A DNA stretch of 64,000 bases from Microbacterium sp. PM5 (GTDB taxonomy: Bacteria > Actinomycetota > Actinomycetes > Actinomycetales > Microbacteriaceae). The stretch covers positions 1,271,737-1,335,736 of the forward strand of contig NZ_CP022162.1 of assembly GCF_003293595.1 (NCBI RefSeq), written 5' to 3'. Under the pieces are notes generated by a model. It was given only the letters and a program-made list of their open reading frames with translations, was not told the DNA's origin and searched no databases. A program made the translations under genes and the position numbers. This document shows, one piece after another, positions 46,992-55,224 of the stretch (the stretch's first letter is position 1; each line of letters begins with the position of its first letter).

Positions 46992-47947
46992 GCCGCCTCC
47001 CGGATGCGTTCGGCCGCGCGCAGACGCACGGGTGCGGCCCGCGGGTTGCGCGCCTTCTCTTCTTCGGAGGCCAGCTCGGCGCCCTTGACCACGAGCCGGA
47101 ATCGCGGAGCATGCTCGGGAAGCTCGACGGGCAGTCCCGCCGGTGCCGTGGATGCCGCGGCATCCGCGAACACGCGCTTGACGAGACGATCCTCGAGCGA
47201 CTGGTAGCTCATGACGACGATGCGTCCGCCCACGTTCAACAGGTCCATGCTCGGCGGGAGGGCACGCTCCAGCACCGACAGTTCGGCGTTCACCTCGATG
47301 CGCAGAGCCTGGAAGACACGCTTGGCGGGGTGCCCTCGTCCCTCGCGCTGCACGGCGACCGGCGTCGCCGCGACGAGGATGTCGACCAGCTGCCCGGACC
47401 GCTCGATCGGAGCCTCGGCGCGCGCGGAGATGATGGCCCGTGCGTAGCGTCCGGCGAGCTTCTCTTCGCCGTAGCGCTCGAAGATGCGGCGAAGATCGCC
47501 TTCGCCGTAGGTCGCGACGATCTCCGCTGCCGTCGTGCCGGCTGTCTGGTCCATGCGCATGTCCAACGGCGCATCCTGTGCGTACGCGAACCCGCGATCG
47601 GCCTCGTCGAGCTGCAGCGAGGAGACACCGAGGTCGAAGAGGATGCCGTCGACGCGATCGACGCCGGCGGAGCGCACGGCCGATGCGATCCCGTCGTAGA
47701 CGGTGTGCACCAGCGTGACGCGCTCGCCGAACCGCGCCAGCCGCTGCCCCGCGATGCGGAGGGCGTCGGTGTCGCGATCGAGCCCGATCAGGCGGATGTC
47801 GCCGAATCGCTCCAGCAGGGCCTCGGAGTGACCGCCCATGCCCTCGGTCGCGTCGACGAGAACGGCGCCCGGATGCGCGAGGGCCGGCGAGAGCAACTCG
47901 ACGCAGCGCTCGAGCAGAACCGGGGTGTGGATGTCGGAGGTGCTCAT
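46988..47947 (-). CDS. rsmH: 16S rRNA m4C1402 methyltransferase RsmH (MraW)
   Basis: RsmH methylates N4 of C1402 in 16S rRNA using SAM. The 319-residue product starts [19 protein letters not shown], the family N-terminus. The SAM site [15 protein letters not shown] and [15 protein letters not shown] follow, then the C-terminal [18 protein letters not shown]. Upstream in-frame sequence is not protein-like. It lies 96 nt after mraZ in the standard mraZ-rsmH-ftsL-ftsI order and overlaps ftsL. Confidence 0.96.
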   Translation of the reverse strand: MSTSDIHTPVLLERCVELLSPALAHPGAVLVDATEGMGGHSEALLERFGDIRLIGLDRDTDALRIAGQRLARFGERVTLVHTVYDGIASAVRSAGVDRVDGILFDLGVSSLQLDEADRGFAYAQDAPLDMRMDQTAGTTAAEIVATYGEGDLRRIFERYGEEKLAGRYARAIISARAEAPIERSGQLVDILVAATPVAVQREGRGHPAKRVFQALRIEVNAELSVLERALPPSMDLLNVGGRIVVMSYQSLEDRLVKRVFADAAASTAPAGLPVELPEHAPRFRLVVKGAELASEEEKARNPRAAPVRLRAAERIREAA

Positions 47948-48043
47948 GATGAGGGGGTGTGGGCCGGAGCCGTGATCCCCATCCGCCTGACCTGACACCG
48001 GGGAAGTGCGTCAGGGCGTGCGGCTGGGAGTCACGGCCACGGC

Positions 48044-48475
48044 TCAGAACAGACCCGGGATCACCTCCTGCTCCATGTCCGAGTAGCTGTCTTCGTTGTT
48101 GTCTGCGTAGGCGTTCCAGGCCTGCGCATCCCAGATCTCCGCGTGGGCCCCGACGCCCGTGACCACGAGTTCGCGGTCGAGGTTGGCGTAGGCACGCAGG
48201 TGCGTCGGGATCGTGATGCGGCTCTGACTGTCGGGCTTCTCGTCGCTGGCGCCCGAGAGGAACATGCGCTGGAAGTCGCGCGCCTGCTTGTTGGTGAGGG
48301 GCGCCTCGCGGATCTTCTCGTAGACCCGCTCGAACTCCTTCGTGCTGAACACGTAGAGGCAACGCTCCTGACCTCGCGTCACGACGACCCCGTCACCCAG
48401 GTCGGTCCGGAACTTCGCCGGAAGGATGAGGCGGCCCTTGTCGTCGAGCTTGGGGGTGTAGGTGCCCAGCAGCAT
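48044..48475 (-). CDS. mraZ: Transcriptional regulator / nucleoid protein MraZ
   Basis: MraZ is the DNA-binding first gene of dcw clusters and usually represses its own promoter. The 143-residue protein has two tandem SpoVT/AbrB-like swapped-hairpin repeats: [31 protein letters not shown] near the N-terminus and [25 protein letters not shown] near residue 80, each with the DxxGR or SxxR core. A strong ribosome site (GGAGGAAGGGGGAG) precedes the ATG. Three 10-bp-spaced GTGG repeats upstream are likely MraZ binding sites. Confidence 0.96.
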   Translation of the reverse strand: MLLGTYTPKLDDKGRLILPAKFRTDLGDGVVVTRGQERCLYVFSTKEFERVYEKIREAPLTNKQARDFQRMFLSGASDEKPDSQSRITIPTHLRAYANLDRELVVTGVGAHAEIWDAQAWNAYADNNEDSYSDMEQEVIPGLF

Positions 48476-48510
48476 CGGCCACTCCCCCTTCCTCCGGCCC
48501 GATCAAGGTG

Positions 48511-48547
48511 CGCACCACTTTACTCCACTTTCCTCCACCTGACTATG
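48511..48547 (-). promoter_or_regulatory. mraZ promoter with three MraZ-type repeats
   Basis: On the minus strand CATAGT (48542-48547) is a -10 candidate. It is followed by GTGGAGGAAA, GTGGAGTAAA and GTGGTGCGCA, whose GTGG cores (CCAC on plus at 48515, 48525 and 48535) are exactly 10 bp apart. Direct repeats with helical spacing are the known MraZ operator layout. Confidence 0.65.
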
Positions 48548-48632
48548 GTTTCGTGGGCGCAACGCTCCCCTGGGCTCCCCCGCTGCGAATCGACGGGAGC
48601 GCCCGGCGCCGCGCAGCGCCGTCGCCGGTCAC

Positions 48633-48667
48633 AAAAAAAGAGCACCGACCTCGTGGTCGGTGCTCTT
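48633..48667 (-). terminator. Rho-independent terminator of the DUF3040 gene
   Basis: AAGAGCACCGACC (48638-48650) pairs perfectly with GGTCGGTGCTCTT (48655-48667) around a TCGT loop. It is followed on the minus strand by a U-run (A tract at 48633-48639 on plus). It ends the 48690-49067 gene and insulates the dcw promoter. Confidence 0.9.
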
Positions 48668-48689
48668 CGCGTCGTGCGCGGCGCTGCGG

Positions 48690-49067
48690 TCAGGATCCGT
48701 CTTGGCGGCGGTCCCAACGGTCGTTCATGCGGTCCATGAAGGATGAGGATCCGGTGCGGGACGGCTTGCGCTGCCCCTTGTGCTCCGGCGAGGTCTTGAG
48801 CGCAGCGAGTCCCTTGGCGGGGGTGGCGGCGAGCACGACGCCGGCCACCATGACAAGGAAGGCGATCACGCCGATGGCGATGATGCCCGTGGACACACCC
48901 GCGATCAAGCCTCCGAGACCCACGAGCACGAGGATGGTGCCGTAGACGATGTTGCGATAGCTGAGGGTGCGGCCGTCTCGGGACGCGCTCACGACGTCTG
49001 CGTCCTTGTTCATGAGATGGCGCTCCATCTCATCGAGCAGACGCTGCTCCTGCTCTGACAGCGGCAT
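48690..49067 (-). CDS. DUF3040 membrane protein
   Basis: A 125-residue actinobacterial DUF3040 protein. The N-terminus has the family signature MPLSEQEQRLLDEMERHLMNKDADVV. Two closely spaced transmembrane helices follow (NIVYGTILVLVGLGGLIAGVSTGIIAIGVIAFLVMVAGVVLAA, in part), and the tail is basic and polar. Function is unknown. It sits upstream of mraZ as its counterpart (Rv2169c) does in mycobacteria. A TAGAAT -10 candidate lies at 49112-49117, and GAGGAGGGGG precedes the ATG, so this gene has a conventional leader. Confidence 0.88.
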   Translation of the reverse strand: MPLSEQEQRLLDEMERHLMNKDADVVSASRDGRTLSYRNIVYGTILVLVGLGGLIAGVSTGIIAIGVIAFLVMVAGVVLAATPAKGLAALKTSPEHKGQRKPSRTGSSSFMDRMNDRWDRRQDGS

Positions 49068-49111
49068 GCTGCCCCCTCCTCGCCGTTTCGGACCGGCATC
49101 TCGTGCGGTCG

Positions 49112-49117
49112 ATTCTA
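49112..49117 (-). promoter_or_regulatory. Candidate -10 of the DUF3040 gene
   Basis: TAGAAT on the minus strand, 45 nt before the ATG. It predicts a leader containing a strong GAGGAGGGGG ribosome site. Confidence 0.5.
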
Positions 49118-49134
49118 CGCGTGCGGTCGAGAAC

Positions 49135-49140
49135 TAGGCT
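49135..49140 (+). promoter_or_regulatory. -10 element of the polyprenyl synthase gene
   Basis: TAGGCT, 6 nt before the GTG start at 49147. Confidence 0.5.
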
Positions 49141-49146
49141 AGGCCC

Positions 49147-50235
49147 GTGCACGCTTCCGCCGACCCGATCGAGGCCATTTCCCAGCGACTGGCAAGGTTC
49201 GTGACAGCGCAGCGCCTCGCGTGGGCGGACGCCGGCCCCGAAGCGCAGGTCTTCCTGGATGCCGCGACGCGCACCCTGGCCGGGGGAAAGCGTCTACGAG
49301 CGCGGTTCTGCGTCACGGGATGGCTGGCCGTGGCGGGCGTCGACACCGACGTCAAAGAGGTCCCCGACACCGTGCTCGATGCGGCCGCCGCACTGGAGGT
49401 CTTCCACGCCGCGGCGCTCGTCCACGACGACATCATCGACAACTCCGACACGCGGCGCGGACAGCCCGCCGCACACCGTGCTCTCGAGGCGGCGCACGCG
49501 GGGTCCGGCTGGGTGGGCGACGGTTCGGCGTTCGGGCGGTCGGCGGCGATCCTGCTCGGCGATCTCCTCGTCGCCTGGAGCGACGACCTGCTCGAGCAGG
49601 GACTGGCGCGTGCGCCGCACGCGGCATCCGCGCGGGAGGTCTACGCCCTGATGCGCCGGGAGGTCACCATCGGCCAGTTCCTCGACATCGCCGAGGAGGC
49701 GGCGTTCACGACGGCCCCCGACGAGGAACACGCCGAGCGCGCCCTCCGCGTCGCGTCACTGAAGTCCGCGCGCTACAGCATCCAGCACCCCCTCCTGCTG
49801 GGTGCGGCGCTCGCCGGAGCCGACGCCACGCAGTCGGCGGCTCTGGCCGCCTTCGGTCATCCGCTGGGACTGGCGTTCCAGCTGAGGGACGATGTTCTCG
49901 GCGTCTTCGGCGACACTGCCGTCACCGGTAAGCCCTCCGGCGACGACCTCCGCGAAGGCAAGCGCACGCTGCTCATCGCCTACACCCGCGAGGCGCTCGC
50001 CCCCGACGACCGTGCCGCGCTCGACGCCCTCATCGGCGATCCCGCCCTCACTGCCGAGCAGATCGCCCAGATCCAGCAGAGCATCATCGACACCGACGCG
50101 CTGGCGCGCGTCGAATCGGCGATCAGCGCCTACGCGGGCGAAGCGGAGCACGCCCTGCAGAGTGCACGACTGTCGTCGTCGGCGCTGGACCAGCTGAGAG
50201 AACTCGCCGACGCATCCATCAGCCGTACGGCGTGA
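49147..50235 (+). CDS. Polyprenyl diphosphate synthase (trans-isoprenyl)
   Basis: A 362-residue trans-prenyltransferase that condenses IPP with allylic diphosphates. The first Asp-rich motif is HDDIIDNSDTRRG near residue 97. The GKRLRARFCV substrate Arg region lies before it, and the second Asp-rich motif is QLRDDVLGVFGD, followed by GKPSGDDLREGKRTLL. The product chain length (C15, C20 or longer) is not certain. Residues before the first motif (ALVHDDI context with Phe-His-Ala-Ala) would set it. The mycobacterial counterpart in this position is idsA2. Leaderless start at GTG 49147. Confidence 0.9.
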   Translation: MHASADPIEAISQRLARFVTAQRLAWADAGPEAQVFLDAATRTLAGGKRLRARFCVTGWLAVAGVDTDVKEVPDTVLDAAAALEVFHAAALVHDDIIDNSDTRRGQPAAHRALEAAHAGSGWVGDGSAFGRSAAILLGDLLVAWSDDLLEQGLARAPHAASAREVYALMRREVTIGQFLDIAEEAAFTTAPDEEHAERALRVASLKSARYSIQHPLLLGAALAGADATQSAALAAFGHPLGLAFQLRDDVLGVFGDTAVTGKPSGDDLREGKRTLLIAYTREALAPDDRAALDALIGDPALTAEQIAQIQQSIIDTDALARVESAISAYAGEAEHALQSARLSSSALDQLRELADASISRTA

Positions 50236-50253
50236 GGCGGGTCGTGCTCGGTG

Positions 50254-50601
50254 TCAGGCCAGCGTCTGCGCGACGCGGCGGACCTCGCTCTTGCGCCCCT
50301 GACGGAGGGCCGAGATGGGCGCCTGGCCGATGGAGTCCTCCTCGCTGAGCAGCCAATCGATGGCCTCGTCGTCGGTGAACCCGGCGTCCTGAAGCACGAT
50401 GATCGTGCCGCGCAGCGACGACAGCGGATGCCCGTCGACGATGAAGATCTCCGGCACGGCGAACGCGCCGCCGCGACGTGAGCCGATCAGGTGCTTGTCG
50501 TCGAGCAGCCGGCGCACGCGACCGAGCGGTTCATCGAGAACCTCGACGAGGTCGGGAAGAGTGAGCCAGCGGGTGGACGCGGGGACGATGTCGTCGGTCA
50601 C
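50254..50601 (-). CDS. Rv2175c-like helix-turn-helix DNA-binding protein
   Basis: A 115-residue protein resembling mycobacterial Rv2175c, a winged-helix DNA-binding protein reported as a substrate of the kinase PknL. The N-terminal half has an HTH (WLTLPDLVEVLDEPLGRVRRLLDDKHLIGSRRGGAFAVP, in part). The C-terminal half (IVDGHPLSSLRGTIIVLQDAGFTDDEAIDWLLSEED, in part) is helical. It lies close to a PASTA kinase here too, supporting the link. The start is GTG 50601, 6 nt after GATAGT; the longer upstream frame runs through regulatory DNA. Threonines near the N-terminus (TDD, STRWLT) could be phosphorylated. Confidence 0.82.
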   Translation of the reverse strand: MTDDIVPASTRWLTLPDLVEVLDEPLGRVRRLLDDKHLIGSRRGGAFAVPEIFIVDGHPLSSLRGTIIVLQDAGFTDDEAIDWLLSEEDSIGQAPISALRQGRKSEVRRVAQTLA

Positions 50602-50607
50602 CCTTCC

Positions 50608-50613
50608 ACTATC
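50608..50613 (-). promoter_or_regulatory. -10 element of the Rv2175c-like gene
   Basis: GATAGT on the minus strand, 6 nt before the GTG at 50601. Confidence 0.4.
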
Positions 50614-50657
50614 GCATCTCGAGGCCGCAGCGTTGACGAGATCGAGACTGTCGAAGC

Positions 50658-50688
50658 AGAAGTCACTTCTGTCGCAGAAGTCACTTCT
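50658..50688. promoter_or_regulatory. Two identical 13-bp palindromes (operator candidate)
   Basis: AGAAGTCACTTCT occurs at 50658-50670 and again at 50676-50688, an 18-bp period. Each copy is a perfect inverted repeat around a central C. A degenerate third copy (TGAATTTACTTCC, 50706-50718) follows a consensus-like TTGACA at 50700-50705. They lie between divergent promoters. The binding protein is unknown. Confidence 0.6.
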
Positions 50689-50699
50689 TATAGCACCCG

Positions 50700-50705
50700 T
50701 TGACA
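50700..50705 (+). promoter_or_regulatory. -35 element of the LysM gene
   Basis: TTGACA, a perfect -35 hexamer and rare in this window, 12 nt after the second palindrome. The matching -10 is unclear; CACGGT at 50723-50728 has 17-nt spacing. Confidence 0.45.
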
Positions 50706-50767
50706 TGAATTTACTTCCATGACACGGTGTCGTCGGTAGGAAACGGGTGCGAACAAGGAGAAGACCG

Positions 50768-51790
50768 TTGTCACGACTCGACCACCGCCCGAGCGCGGCG
50801 CGCGCGGCCACCACCGGTGTGATCGGCACGATCGGCACATTGGCGTTGACCCTGAGCGTCGCGCCGGCCTCGGCGGCGACGGCCGATCCGCGTCCGGCCG
50901 CCCGCGATCAGACGCGCATCGGCGCGCCGACGCCCCTCACGACCGCCCGGCAGGCGGTCGCACCGGCTACCTACACCGTGGAGAGCGGCGACACGCTGTG
51001 GGATATCTCCCGACGGGTCGGAATCGAGCTGTCCGCACTGCGTGCGGCGAACGGGCTCGAGGCCACCACGGTGATCCATCCCGGGCAAGTGCTGGTTCTT
51101 CCCGGCGGGATCGCCCCGGCCGCGGAGTCTTCGGCTCCGGTCGCGACGGCCGATACGTCGACCGGCGCGACCGCGACCTACGGAGTGAACGCGGGTGACA
51201 CCCTGTGGGCCATCGCCGACGCGCACGGCGTGAGCCTCGATGCCCTGTTGCAGGCCAACGGGCTGGGGCGGGATGCCATCATCTACCCCGGCCAGACCCT
51301 CGCGATCCCCGGGCCGGCCGCCGTGCTCCAGGCCACCCCCGCCGCGGTCGAAACACCCCTGCCCGCAACGGCGCCGGCCACCGATCTCGACGCGGAGCAG
51401 ACCGCGAATGCGCGGACGATCATCCGGGTCGGGCGCGAACTGGGCGTCCCCGATCGCGGCATCGCGATCGCTCTGGCCACGGCGATGGTCGAGTCGTGGA
51501 TCCGCAATCTGGACTGGGGTGACCGCGACTCGCTCGGGCTGTTCCAGCAACGCCCGAGCACCGGATGGGGCACTCCCGATCAGGTGCGCGACCCTGTGCG
51601 CTCGACCACCGCGTTCTTCGAAGGCGTCTCGGGCCCGGACGGCCTCATCACGCGCGGACTGTTGGACGTGCCCGGATGGGAGTCGATGGACTTCGGCGCC
51701 GCCGCCCAGTCCGTGCAGGTCTCGGCGTATCCGGAGCGCTACGGGCCGTGGGAGCAGACCGCCTACGCGTGGCTCGCGGCACTCGACTGA
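50768..51790 (+). CDS. Secreted LysM protein with lysozyme-like C-terminal domain
   Basis: A secreted peptidoglycan-binding protein of 340 residues. The signal peptide (AATTGVIGTIGTLALTLSVAPASA) is followed by two LysM modules: the first starts YTVESGDTLWDISRRVG, the second YGVNAGDTLWAIADAHG, each ending in an HPGQ or YPGQ strand. The C-terminal 130 residues (ALATAMVESWIRNLDWGDRDSLGLFQQRPSTGWGTPDQV, in part) resemble the lysozyme-like domain of actinobacterial cell-wall proteins, with a Glu in MVES as possible acid. The start is TTG 50768, with AAGGAG 7 nt upstream. GTG 50747 lacks such a site. Confidence 0.85.
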   Translation: MSRLDHRPSAARAATTGVIGTIGTLALTLSVAPASAATADPRPAARDQTRIGAPTPLTTARQAVAPATYTVESGDTLWDISRRVGIELSALRAANGLEATTVIHPGQVLVLPGGIAPAAESSAPVATADTSTGATATYGVNAGDTLWAIADAHGVSLDALLQANGLGRDAIIYPGQTLAIPGPAAVLQATPAAVETPLPATAPATDLDAEQTANARTIIRVGRELGVPDRGIAIALATAMVESWIRNLDWGDRDSLGLFQQRPSTGWGTPDQVRDPVRSTTAFFEGVSGPDGLITRGLLDVPGWESMDFGAAAQSVQVSAYPERYGPWEQTAYAWLAALD

Positions 51791-51868
51791 GAGCGAGTGC
51801 GTCGTGGCATTGCCTGCGCACATGCCGTGAGGGGTGAGCCGCTCCCGGGCCCGAGCGCTCCGGCTCCC

Positions 51869-51874
51869 TAGAAT
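51869..51874 (+). promoter_or_regulatory. -10 element of the PASTA kinase gene
   Basis: TAGAAT, 6 nt before the GTG start at 51881. Confidence 0.55.
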
Positions 51875-51880
51875 CGCAGG

Positions 51881-53806
51881 GTGAGCACGAGCCAGCAGAC
51901 CGACCCGCTGATCGGCCGCCTGGTCGACGGGCGGTATCGCGTCCGCGCTCGCATTGCGCGCGGCGGGATGGCAACCGTGTACGTCGCGACCGATCTGCGC
52001 CTCGAGCGCCGCGTCGCCCTGAAGGTGATGCACAGCCATCTCTCCGATGACACGGTCTTCCAGAGCCGCTTCATCCAGGAGGCGCGCGCGGCGGCGCGCC
52101 TTGCCGACCCCCACGTGGTCAACGTCTTCGACCAGGGCCAGGACGGCGAGATGGCGTACCTGGTGATGGAGTACCTCCCCGGCATCACCATGCGCGAGCT
52201 GTTGCGAGAGCAGAAGCGCCTCAGCATCCCTCAGACGATCACGATCATGGATGCCGTCCTGTCCGGCCTCGCGGCCGCGCACCGCGCGGGCATCGTCCAC
52301 CGCGACGTGAAGCCCGAGAACGTCCTGCTCGCTGAGGACGGGCGGATCAAGATCGGCGACTTCGGCCTCGCGCGCGCGACCAGTGCGAACACGGCCACCG
52401 GACAGATGCTCCTGGGAACGATCGCGTACCTCGCGCCCGAGCTCGTCACCCGCGGAACCGCCGACGCCCGCAGTGACATCTACGCCCTCGGCATCATGCT
52501 CTACGAGATGCTCGTCGGCGAGCAGCCCTATAAGGGCGAGCAGCCGATGCAGATCGCCTATCAGCACGCGACCGACTCCGTCCCGCGCCCGAGCGCGCGC
52601 AACCCCGGCGTCCCGGAGCAGTTCGACGAACTCGTGATGTGGGCGACCGAGCGCAATCCCGACGAACGTCCGGTCGACGCGCGCGCGATGCTCGACCGCC
52701 TGCGCGAGATCGAGAAGGAACTCGGCGTCTACCCTCACGTGGTCCGAACGCCGACCGCCGGCGTGGTCGCGGTCGATGACGGAGTCGACTCGGGCGAGCT
52801 CACCAAGGTGATGCCGGGGACCTTCACGGCCCCGACGGTCACCGAGACGGTGGACAACTCCACGCGACTGCGACTGCGCAGCCGCCGCCGAGCGCGACGC
52901 GGCGGATGGCTGGTCGTGCTCGTGCTGCTGCTCGCCGTGCTCGCGGGCGGCACGGGTTGGTGGTTCGGATCCGGACCCGGTTCGCAGGTCGGCGTTCCCG
53001 ACGTGGCGGGGAGCACTCTGGACGCCGCGACGGCCACCCTCGCTGCTGAGGGGCTGACCGCAACGCCGGCGCAGGATCACAGCCGCGACGTGCCCGTCGA
53101 TCTCGTCATCCGCACCGACCCCGGCGCCGGCTCCCGCGTCGACAAGAACAGCGCCGTGATCGTCGTGGTCTCGCTGGGCCCGGCATCCCACGACATCCCC
53201 GCCCTGGCGGGACAGAGCGTGGATGCGGCCACCGCCGCGCTCGACACCTTCTACATCACCCCGTCGGGAGATCCGACCCAGATCTTCACCGATTCCGCCG
53301 CAGGCACCGTGGTGAGCGCATCGATCACCCCGCCCGGCGGCGGCGCCGCGGTGGACTGCTCGAAGGGCTGCACGGCACTGGAGGGCTCGAGCGTCGCTTT
53401 CGAGACCTCTGCGGGGCCGGTGCCCGACGTCTCGGGCCAAACGGTCGACGCCGCCACGTCGGCGCTGAAGGCCGTGGGGCTGGGCGCGACGACGACGCAG
53501 GCCTACGACGACGAGGTCGCCGAGGGCCGTGTGATCCGGATCGCGGACAAGGACGGCGGCGCGCCGTTCCGACCGGGCGACACCGTCACCCTGGTCGTCT
53601 CGAAGGGACCGCAGCCGATCGCCGTCCCCGACGTCACCGGCAAGACGGTCGCGCAGGCCATGGACCAGCTGAAGCAGGCGGGATTCGAACCGGGCACCGC
53701 CCTCCCCGAGATCGTGTGGGGAATCTTCACCGTGTCGAGCACGAGCCCCGCCGCCGGCACCATGCAGCTCCCCGGGACCAAGATCACGGTCCGCTCCACC
53801 GGCTGA
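51881..53806 (+). CDS. pknL: PASTA-domain serine/threonine protein kinase (PknL position)
   Basis: A transmembrane Hanks-type kinase of 641 residues that probably senses muropeptides or lipid II outside and phosphorylates division or wall proteins inside. The kinase domain (about 1-275) has the Gly loop ARGGMATVY, catalytic HRDVKPENVL and the IGDFGLAR metal motif. A juxtamembrane region with several Thr precedes one transmembrane helix (WLVVLVLLLAVLAGGTGWWF, about residues 345-365). Four extracellular PASTA repeats follow, starting VPDVAG, IPALAG, VPDVSG and VPDVTG. By position it matches PknL. Mycobacterial PknL, as I recall, lacks PASTA domains, so the sensor part differs. Confidence 0.93.
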   Translation: MSTSQQTDPLIGRLVDGRYRVRARIARGGMATVYVATDLRLERRVALKVMHSHLSDDTVFQSRFIQEARAAARLADPHVVNVFDQGQDGEMAYLVMEYLPGITMRELLREQKRLSIPQTITIMDAVLSGLAAAHRAGIVHRDVKPENVLLAEDGRIKIGDFGLARATSANTATGQMLLGTIAYLAPELVTRGTADARSDIYALGIMLYEMLVGEQPYKGEQPMQIAYQHATDSVPRPSARNPGVPEQFDELVMWATERNPDERPVDARAMLDRLREIEKELGVYPHVVRTPTAGVVAVDDGVDSGELTKVMPGTFTAPTVTETVDNSTRLRLRSRRRARRGGWLVVLVLLLAVLAGGTGWWFGSGPGSQVGVPDVAGSTLDAATATLAAEGLTATPAQDHSRDVPVDLVIRTDPGAGSRVDKNSAVIVVVSLGPASHDIPALAGQSVDAATAALDTFYITPSGDPTQIFTDSAAGTVVSASITPPGGGAAVDCSKGCTALEGSSVAFETSAGPVPDVSGQTVDAATSALKAVGLGATTTQAYDDEVAEGRVIRIADKDGGAPFRPGDTVTLVVSKGPQPIAVPDVTGKTVAQAMDQLKQAGFEPGTALPEIVWGIFTVSSTSPAAGTMQLPGTKITVRSTG

Positions 53807-53835
53807 GCCGGACGCGCACGCCGCGCGGGCGCGGA

Positions 53836-55173
53836 TCAGCGCTTCTCGAGCTCCTCGGCGACGAGGAAGGCGAGCTCGAGGCTCTGCATGTGGTTCAGGC
53901 GCGGGTCGCACAGGCTCTCGTAGCGCGTCGCGAGAGTGGCCTCGTCGATGTGCTCCGACCCGCCGAGGCACTCGGTGACGTCGTCACCCGTGAGCTCGAC
54001 GTGGATGCCGCCCGGGAACGTTCCGACCGCACGGTGTGCCTCGAAGAAGCCGCGCACCTCGTCGACGACATCGTCGAAGCGACGCGTCTTGTAGCCGGTC
54101 GGGGTCGTGATGCCGTTGCCGTGCATGGGGTCGGTGACCCACAGCGGTGTCGCACCGGAATCGCGGACGGCCTCGAGCAGCGGCGGAAGGGCATCGCGGA
54201 TCTTGCCGGCACCCATGCGCGTGATGAAGGTCAGCCGGCCCGGCTCGCGCTCGGGATCGAGCTTGTCGATGAGCTCGAGCGCCGTCTGCGGTGACGTCGA
54301 CGGGCCGAGCTTCACGCCGATGGGGTTGCGGATCTTCGAGAAGTAGTCGACGTGGGCGCCGTCCAGCTCGCGCGTGCGCTCACCGATCCACAGGAAGTGC
54401 GCCGAGGTGTTGTACGGCGTGCTGGTGCGCGAGTCGATGCGGGTCATGGGGCGCTCGTAGTCCATCAGCAGACCCTCGTGCCCCGTGTAGAACTCGACGC
54501 GGCGCAGCTCGTCGAAGTCGGCGCCCGCCGCCTCCATGAACTTGATCGCTCGGTCGATCTCGGTTGCGAGACGCTCGTACTGCTGGTTGGCCGGGTTCTG
54601 CGCGAAGCCCTTGTTCCAGCTGTGCACCTCACGAAGGTCGGCGAATCCGCCCTGCGTGAACGCGCGGATGAGGTTGATGGTCGATGCCGCCGTGTGGTAC
54701 CCCTTCAGCAGGCGCTGCGGGTCTGCGGTGCGGGAGGCTTCGGTGAAGTCATAGCCGTTCACGATGTCGCCCCGGTACGCGGGCAGGGTGACGTCGCCAC
54801 GGGTCTCCGTGTCGCTCGAGCGGGGCTTGGCGAACTGGCCGGCCATCCGCCCCATCTTCACGACGGGCATCGAGGCACCGTAGGTCAGAACGACGGCCAT
54901 CTGCAGCACCGTCTTGATGCGGTTGCGGATCTGCTCCGCGGTCGCGCCGGCGAAGGTCTCGGCGCAGTCACCGCCCTGCAGAAGGAACGCCTGGCCGGAT
55001 GCCGCGCGCGCGAGGCGGTCGCGGAGGTTGTCGACCTCGCCGGCGAAGACCAGCGGCGGCAGTGTGGCCAGCTCCGCCGACACCGCGGCGACGGCATCCA
55101 GGTCGGTCCAAGAGGGCTGCTGCTTGATCGGGAGCGTGCGCCAGTGATCGAGATCGGCGTGCAGGGTGGGCAT
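53836..55173 (-). CDS. aroG: Class II DAHP synthase (shikimate pathway entry)
   Basis: Class II 3-deoxy-D-arabino-heptulosonate 7-phosphate synthase, 445 residues. It condenses PEP with erythrose 4-phosphate. Motifs are FLLQGGDCAETFAG near residue 80, KMGRMAGQFAKPRSS, SHFLWIGERTR-like GERTRELDGAHVDYF, and TDPMHGNG with the metal-binding His. The metal Cys lies in GGDCAE. This class is the usual plant/actinobacterial type. TAGACT (minus strand, 55180-55185) lies 6 nt before the ATG. The same gene flanks pknL in mycobacteria (Rv2178c). Confidence 0.96.
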   Translation of the reverse strand: MPTLHADLDHWRTLPIKQQPSWTDLDAVAAVSAELATLPPLVFAGEVDNLRDRLARAASGQAFLLQGGDCAETFAGATAEQIRNRIKTVLQMAVVLTYGASMPVVKMGRMAGQFAKPRSSDTETRGDVTLPAYRGDIVNGYDFTEASRTADPQRLLKGYHTAASTINLIRAFTQGGFADLREVHSWNKGFAQNPANQQYERLATEIDRAIKFMEAAGADFDELRRVEFYTGHEGLLMDYERPMTRIDSRTSTPYNTSAHFLWIGERTRELDGAHVDYFSKIRNPIGVKLGPSTSPQTALELIDKLDPEREPGRLTFITRMGAGKIRDALPPLLEAVRDSGATPLWVTDPMHGNGITTPTGYKTRRFDDVVDEVRGFFEAHRAVGTFPGGIHVELTGDDVTECLGGSEHIDEATLATRYESLCDPRLNHMQSLELAFLVAEELEKR

Positions 55174-55179
55174 CCGCTC

Positions 55180-55185
55180 AGTCTA
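55180..55185 (-). promoter_or_regulatory. -10 element of the DAHP synthase gene
   Basis: TAGACT on the minus strand, 6 nt before the ATG at 55173. Confidence 0.5.
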
Positions 55186-55224
55186 GTGGCGACCCGGACG
55201 GCGCGGATGCCGCATGACGACGGC

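Noticed and set aside
46386..48362. 658-codon minus-strand frame spanning mraZ, rsmH and ftsL
   Set aside because: Only its last 201 codons (the FtsL-like protein) look real. The rest runs out of frame through rsmH and mraZ.
50771..53971. Long minus-strand open frame opposite the LysM and kinase genes
   Set aside because: Shadow of two well-supported plus-strand genes. Composition is not protein-like.
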